From assembly GCA_041398605.1 (NCBI GenBank), contig JAWKUK010000004.1, positions 186,001 through 250,000 of the forward strand: DNA of 64,000 bases, written 5' to 3'. The first letter of the stretch is position 1. Every line of letters starts with the position of its first letter. The notes beneath the pieces were generated by a model that worked only from the letters and a program-made list of their open reading frames with translations, did no database searches and was not told the DNA's origin. The position numbers and the translations under genes were made by a program. The DNA is from JAWKUK01 sp041398605 (GTDB lineage: Bacteria; Planctomycetota; UBA1135; GCA-002686595). Below, one piece after another: positions 61,414 through 64,000 of the stretch.

Positions 61414-62691
61414 TCAAAGCAGCTTGAAGACAGAGCCCCCGATCGCGATGCCCGCGATCAAGGCCACGACGACGATGACGACCGTCACGATCGTCGACTT
61501 GCTCTTCGACGCGGGCGCCGGGGCCGCCGCGGCGCGCGGGCGGAGGCGCGCGGCGCCGCTGTTCGCCGGGGGGAGCGGCGCGGGCGTGAACGCCGGCGCC
61601 GCGGCTTGTGGGGTCGGGACGTGCGCATGGGCGGGCGCAGCAGGCGCCATAGCCCTGGGCGGCGCGGGTCGCGGCGCGGGCGTCGCAGCGTGCGGCGCGA
61701 GGCGCTGGTTCGCCTCCGCCATCCGCAAGCCGTGCTGCGTCTGCGAGAGCGGCGCGACCGGGGCCGGCGCAGCGTGGCCCTGGGCCTGCGGCGCAGCCGC
61801 GCCCGCGAACGGCGTGGCCGCGTGCGCCGGCGGCGCTGCCGGCGACGGGCGCGCAGCAGGTGCGGGGCGCGGCGCCAACGGCGGCGCGGGCGTGACCGGC
61901 GGCGGGGCCTGGAAGACGGGCTCGACGGGCGCCTGCGAGAAAGCGGGCGCGGGCGGGGCGCTGCCAAACTCGGGCTGCGGGGCGGGCTGCAAGGCGGGCA
62001 TCGGCGCCGGCATCGGCGCGCGCGGCGGGGCCGCGGCGGGGCGCGGCGCATTGGCCGCAGGTGCCGCCGCCGAGCGAGCGTGGCTCCCCGCGCGGCTCGC
62101 GCCGCCGGTCTGCTCGTGGATCGTATCGAGCACCTTCGCGGCGAGCGCCTTCAGCGTGGGGAAGACCCCCTGCCCCGTGTTCGCGATGGCCTCATAGGTC
62201 GGAGCGCCCCAGCGGTTGAGGCTCGCCTCGAGCTGCTCGACCGGCAGCGCGTCCGGCAGGTCGCGCTTGTTGTATTGGATGATGAGCGGGATCTCGTCGA
62301 TGTTCTTGCCGTACTCGGCGAGGTTCTCTTCGAGGTTCCGGAGCGACTCGAGGTTCTCCTCCACCATCGACGCGGACGAGTCCGCGACGAAGATGACGCC
62401 GTCCACACCCTGCAACACGAGCTTGCGCGTCGAGTTGTAGTACACCTGTCCAGGCACGGTGTAGATCTGGAACTGCGTCCGCATCCCGCCGACCGTTCCG
62501 AGGTCAAGCGGCATGAAGTCGAAGAACAGCGTGCGATCGCCGTCCGTCGAGATGCTCGTAAGGTCACCCTTGTTGGACTCGGGTGCGCGCTGGTGAACGA
62601 TCTCGAGGTTGGTCGTCTTACCGGACATCCCCGGTCCGTAATAGACGATTTTCACCGTCACGCTCTTCTGGGCGAAGTTGATCTGAACCAT
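61414..62691 (-). CDS. MglA-like small GTPase with proline-rich tail and C-terminal membrane anchor
   Basis: The product is 425 residues. Residues 1-195 form a Ras-like GTPase of the MglA family: P-loop GPGMSGKTT (19-27), TVPGQVYYNS (switch II, 78-87), and the guanine-specificity motif NKRD (141-144). Residues 200-395 are low-complexity Pro, Ala and Arg. The last 25 residues (STIVTVVIVVVALIAGIAIG) form one transmembrane helix. Classical MglA is about 195 residues and soluble; the tail and anchor are additions that would tether the switch to the membrane. It lies between roadblock genes, 3 bases after one and 19 before another. Confidence 0.88.
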   Translation of the reverse strand: MVQINFAQKSVTVKIVYYGPGMSGKTTNLEIVHQRAPESNKGDLTSISTDGDRTLFFDFMPLDLGTVGGMRTQFQIYTVPGQVYYNSTRKLVLQGVDGVIFVADSSASMVEENLESLRNLEENLAEYGKNIDEIPLIIQYNKRDLPDALPVEQLEASLNRWGAPTYEAIANTGQGVFPTLKALAAKVLDTIHEQTGGASRAGSHARSAAAPAANAPRPAAAPPRAPMPAPMPALQPAPQPEFGSAPPAPAFSQAPVEPVFQAPPPVTPAPPLAPRPAPAARPSPAAPPAHAATPFAGAAAPQAQGHAAPAPVAPLSQTQHGLRMAEANQRLAPHAATPAPRPAPPRAMAPAAPAHAHVPTPQAAAPAFTPAPLPPANSGAARLRPRAAAAPAPASKSKSTIVTVVIVVVALIAGIAIGGSVFKLL

Positions 62692-62694
62692 CTC

Positions 62695-63273
62695 TCAGTG
62701 ATCCTGGGCGATGTCCCCGTAGGGGTGCGGCAAGTGTGTCTGCCCGGCGGCGCCTGTCGCTCCTCCGGGTTGGTCTTGTGAATCGAGTCGCACCGCGGCC
62801 GGCGCGTCGTAGTCAAATCGATCGTCGACGAGGCTCGGCGCGTCCTGCGCCTCCGCGTGGCGGCCGAGGCTCTTCAGGAGGCGCTCCATGCGCGCGACGG
62901 TCCCGTCGAGCGGGATCGCGAGCGCCTCGGGCGGCGTCCCCACCTCGAGCACGACGAGCACCATCGCGCCTGGGCCTTGCTGGACGACCAGTGTGCCTTG
63001 GCTGGCGACGAGCGCGATGCGCCACGGCGCGTCCCACGCCATCGGGGCGACGGCGCGCGCGAGCTCCTCGGCCCAGCCGGCCGCGAGCGCGCCGAACGAC
63101 GAGGGATCGATGCGCTGTGCGCCCGGCTTCCCGCTCTGGCCGAAGGAACGATCGATGAAGTCGCCGCTGCGCGACGCGCGGTCGAGCACGACGACGGGCA
63201 CGCCGTCGGACGAGACGATCGCGACCTGGCGGACACCAGAGACGCGGGTCAGAGGTTCGAGGACCTCCTTCAT
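62695..63273 (-). CDS. roadblock/LC7-like protein
   Basis: The product is 192 residues. The domain is seen in VSGVRQVAIVSSDGVPVVVL, GALAAGWAEELARAVAPMAW and LVASQGTLVVQQGPGAMVLV, in the strand-helix-strand order of roadblock proteins. A charged, Asp-rich C-terminal tail of about 60 residues follows (SLVDDRFDYDAPAAVRLD). It overlaps the upstream gene by four bases (ATGA) and ends 3 bases before the MglA-like gene, so all are co-translated. It probably pairs with the GTPase. Confidence 0.85.
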   Translation of the reverse strand: MKEVLEPLTRVSGVRQVAIVSSDGVPVVVLDRASRSGDFIDRSFGQSGKPGAQRIDPSSFGALAAGWAEELARAVAPMAWDAPWRIALVASQGTLVVQQGPGAMVLVVLEVGTPPEALAIPLDGTVARMERLLKSLGRHAEAQDAPSLVDDRFDYDAPAAVRLDSQDQPGGATGAAGQTHLPHPYGDIAQDH

Positions 63274-64000
63274 CGGGCACCACCTGGGTCATCTGACCCG
63301 CTGAGCTGCGCGACGCGCGTGCGAGTGGAGTGGGCGACCGCGCCTTTGGTCCAGACGCCGACATTGCCGAGGTCTCCTGGGGACACGAGCAGCGTGCCGA
63401 AGGCGCCCTCGGCTTCGATGCGCAACGGGCGGCCGAGCGCCATCCGGCGCGCGGCGGAGCGGCTCGCTTGCAGCACCTCGCGGACGGCGCGCGCCGTGCG
63501 CTCGGCGGTGGCGCCCTGCGCGCCCTGAACGAGGCCAGTACCGCCGCGCAGGAAGACGGCGGCGCGCACCTCGAACGGACTGGCGAGCTCCTTCAGCAGC
63601 GCGCGGACATCGTCCGGCTCACCGTCGCCTGCGTGCTCGGGGAGGTCGTCGACGAACTTGCCCGACTTCTCGACGTCGTGCAGCGCGCGGGCGAGCGGCA
63701 CGGCGTTGGCGCAGTTGGCGAGCACGCTCCGAAAGCGCGACTCGAGGGCTGGGTTGCCCGGCATCAGCTCCAAGAGGCGCGCCAGAGCCCGCCGAGCTTC
63801 TTCCCAGGCGCCGCAGCGGCGCGCGATCTCGAACTGCAGGCGCGGCGCGCGCCGGTCCTGGGGCATCCCCTTCGCGGCGCGGACCGCGAGCTCGTAGGCC
63901 TCGAGGCCATCCGCGCTGCGGCGGCCGTCAAAGAACAGCTCCGCGTGCGCCGACGCCAGGTAATAGAGCGACTCAGGGTCGTCCGTCTGCGCGCGCCAGC
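63270..64000 (-). CDS. TPR protein with C-terminal roadblock-like domain (5' end outside window)
   Basis: The frame is open to the window's end, so only about 243 C-terminal residues are visible. Near the edge, YYLASAHAELFFDGRRSADG and LEAYELAVRAAKG are TPR-like; a second TPR-like stretch is WEEARRALARLLELMPGNPA. The last 110 residues (VRAAVFLRGGTGLVQGAQGA, ASRSAARRMALGRPLRIEAE, GAFGTLLVSPGDLGNVGVWT) look like a roadblock domain. The stop overlaps the start of the next roadblock gene (ATGA). This would be the first visible member of the GTPase operon and could link the switch to other proteins. Confidence 0.75.
   Translation of the reverse strand, partial: WRAQTDDPESLYYLASAHAELFFDGRRSADGLEAYELAVRAAKGMPQDRRAPRLQFEIARRCGAWEEARRALARLLELMPGNPALESRFRSVLANCANAVPLARALHDVEKSGKFVDDLPEHAGDGEPDDVRALLKELASPFEVRAAVFLRGGTGLVQGAQGATAERTARAVREVLQASRSAARRMALGRPLRIEAEGAFGTLLVSPGDLGNVGVWTKGAVAHSTRTRVAQLSGSDDPGGAR

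Overview
The window is about 64 kb of very GC-rich (roughly 70 %) bacterial chromosome. It is densely packed, with genes on both strands and no rRNA, phage, insertion sequence or CRISPR array. The gene content points to a Planctomycetota-like bacterium. The signs are an ECF sigma factor carrying a long membrane-anchored C-terminal extension, secreted proteins sharing a C-terminal ~140-residue domain, a lysine-rich histone H1-like protein, a GH95 fucosidase, and MglA/roadblock-type switch proteins. The MglA/roadblock genes and the NtrC-type regulator would also fit Myxococcota, so the phylum is an inference and not a demonstrated fact.

Layout. 1-3.8 kb: end of an ABC-2 permease gene, a small cupin-like protein, a DUF418-type membrane protein, then an aquaporin/arsenate reductase pair. 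3.8-9.5 kb: a minus-strand pair (CBS-fused glutamate-cysteine-ligase-like enzyme and an aspartoacylase-like enzyme broken by an apparent one-base frameshift), divergent from a PAS histidine kinase/FixJ-type regulator pair. 9.6-13.6 kb: a CBS / CBS / UspA minus-strand cluster, interrupted by six 17-bp tandem repeats, divergent from a LytS/LytTR two-component pair. 13.9-26.2 kb: secreted and redox proteins, including a coupled pair of exported proteins, an M1-like peptidase, a large lipoprotein, glutathione peroxidase, a MauE-like/thioredoxin-like fusion, a methyltransferase with a lysine-rich tail, and an M28 peptidase. 26.4-34.5 kb: a stand-alone fragment resembling the C-terminus of histidinol-phosphate aminotransferase, homoserine kinase, an M43-type metalloprotease, an M16-like pseudo-peptidase, a decayed DUF433/DUF5615 toxin-antitoxin locus, a BtpA-family protein, a degenerate HD-domain protein and a small membrane protein.

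34.5-48.6 kb: GH95 alpha-L-fucosidase, tRNA-Thr(CGT), a TPR/HEAT-repeat protein, anhydro-MurNAc kinase, an NtrC-type regulator, a LysM protein, a GT-C glycosyltransferase (second apparent frameshift), a lipoprotein, CTP synthase and a coupled DUF1844 protein. 48.7-58.3 kb: the ECF sigma fusion, an OmpR-type regulator/histidine kinase pair, an LtaS-like sulfatase-fold membrane enzyme, an exported alanine/proline-rich protein and the second carrier of the shared C-terminal domain. 58.5-64 kb: a glutaryl-CoA dehydrogenase-like enzyme, an HU protein, the H1-like protein, and a four-gene operon running off the window: TPR-roadblock protein, roadblock protein, membrane-anchored MglA-like GTPase, roadblock protein.

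The strongest candidates for less-described biology are the GTPase/roadblock operon, the sigma-factor fusion and the shared secretion-type domain. Two genes (3.8-5.0 kb and 43.6-45.9 kb) appear split by single-base losses in runs of four G/C. This is more likely sequencing or assembly error than biology, but it needs checking. Most start codons were chosen by homology and context, because Shine-Dalgarno sequences are weak. Family assignments come from reading motifs by eye, without database searches.
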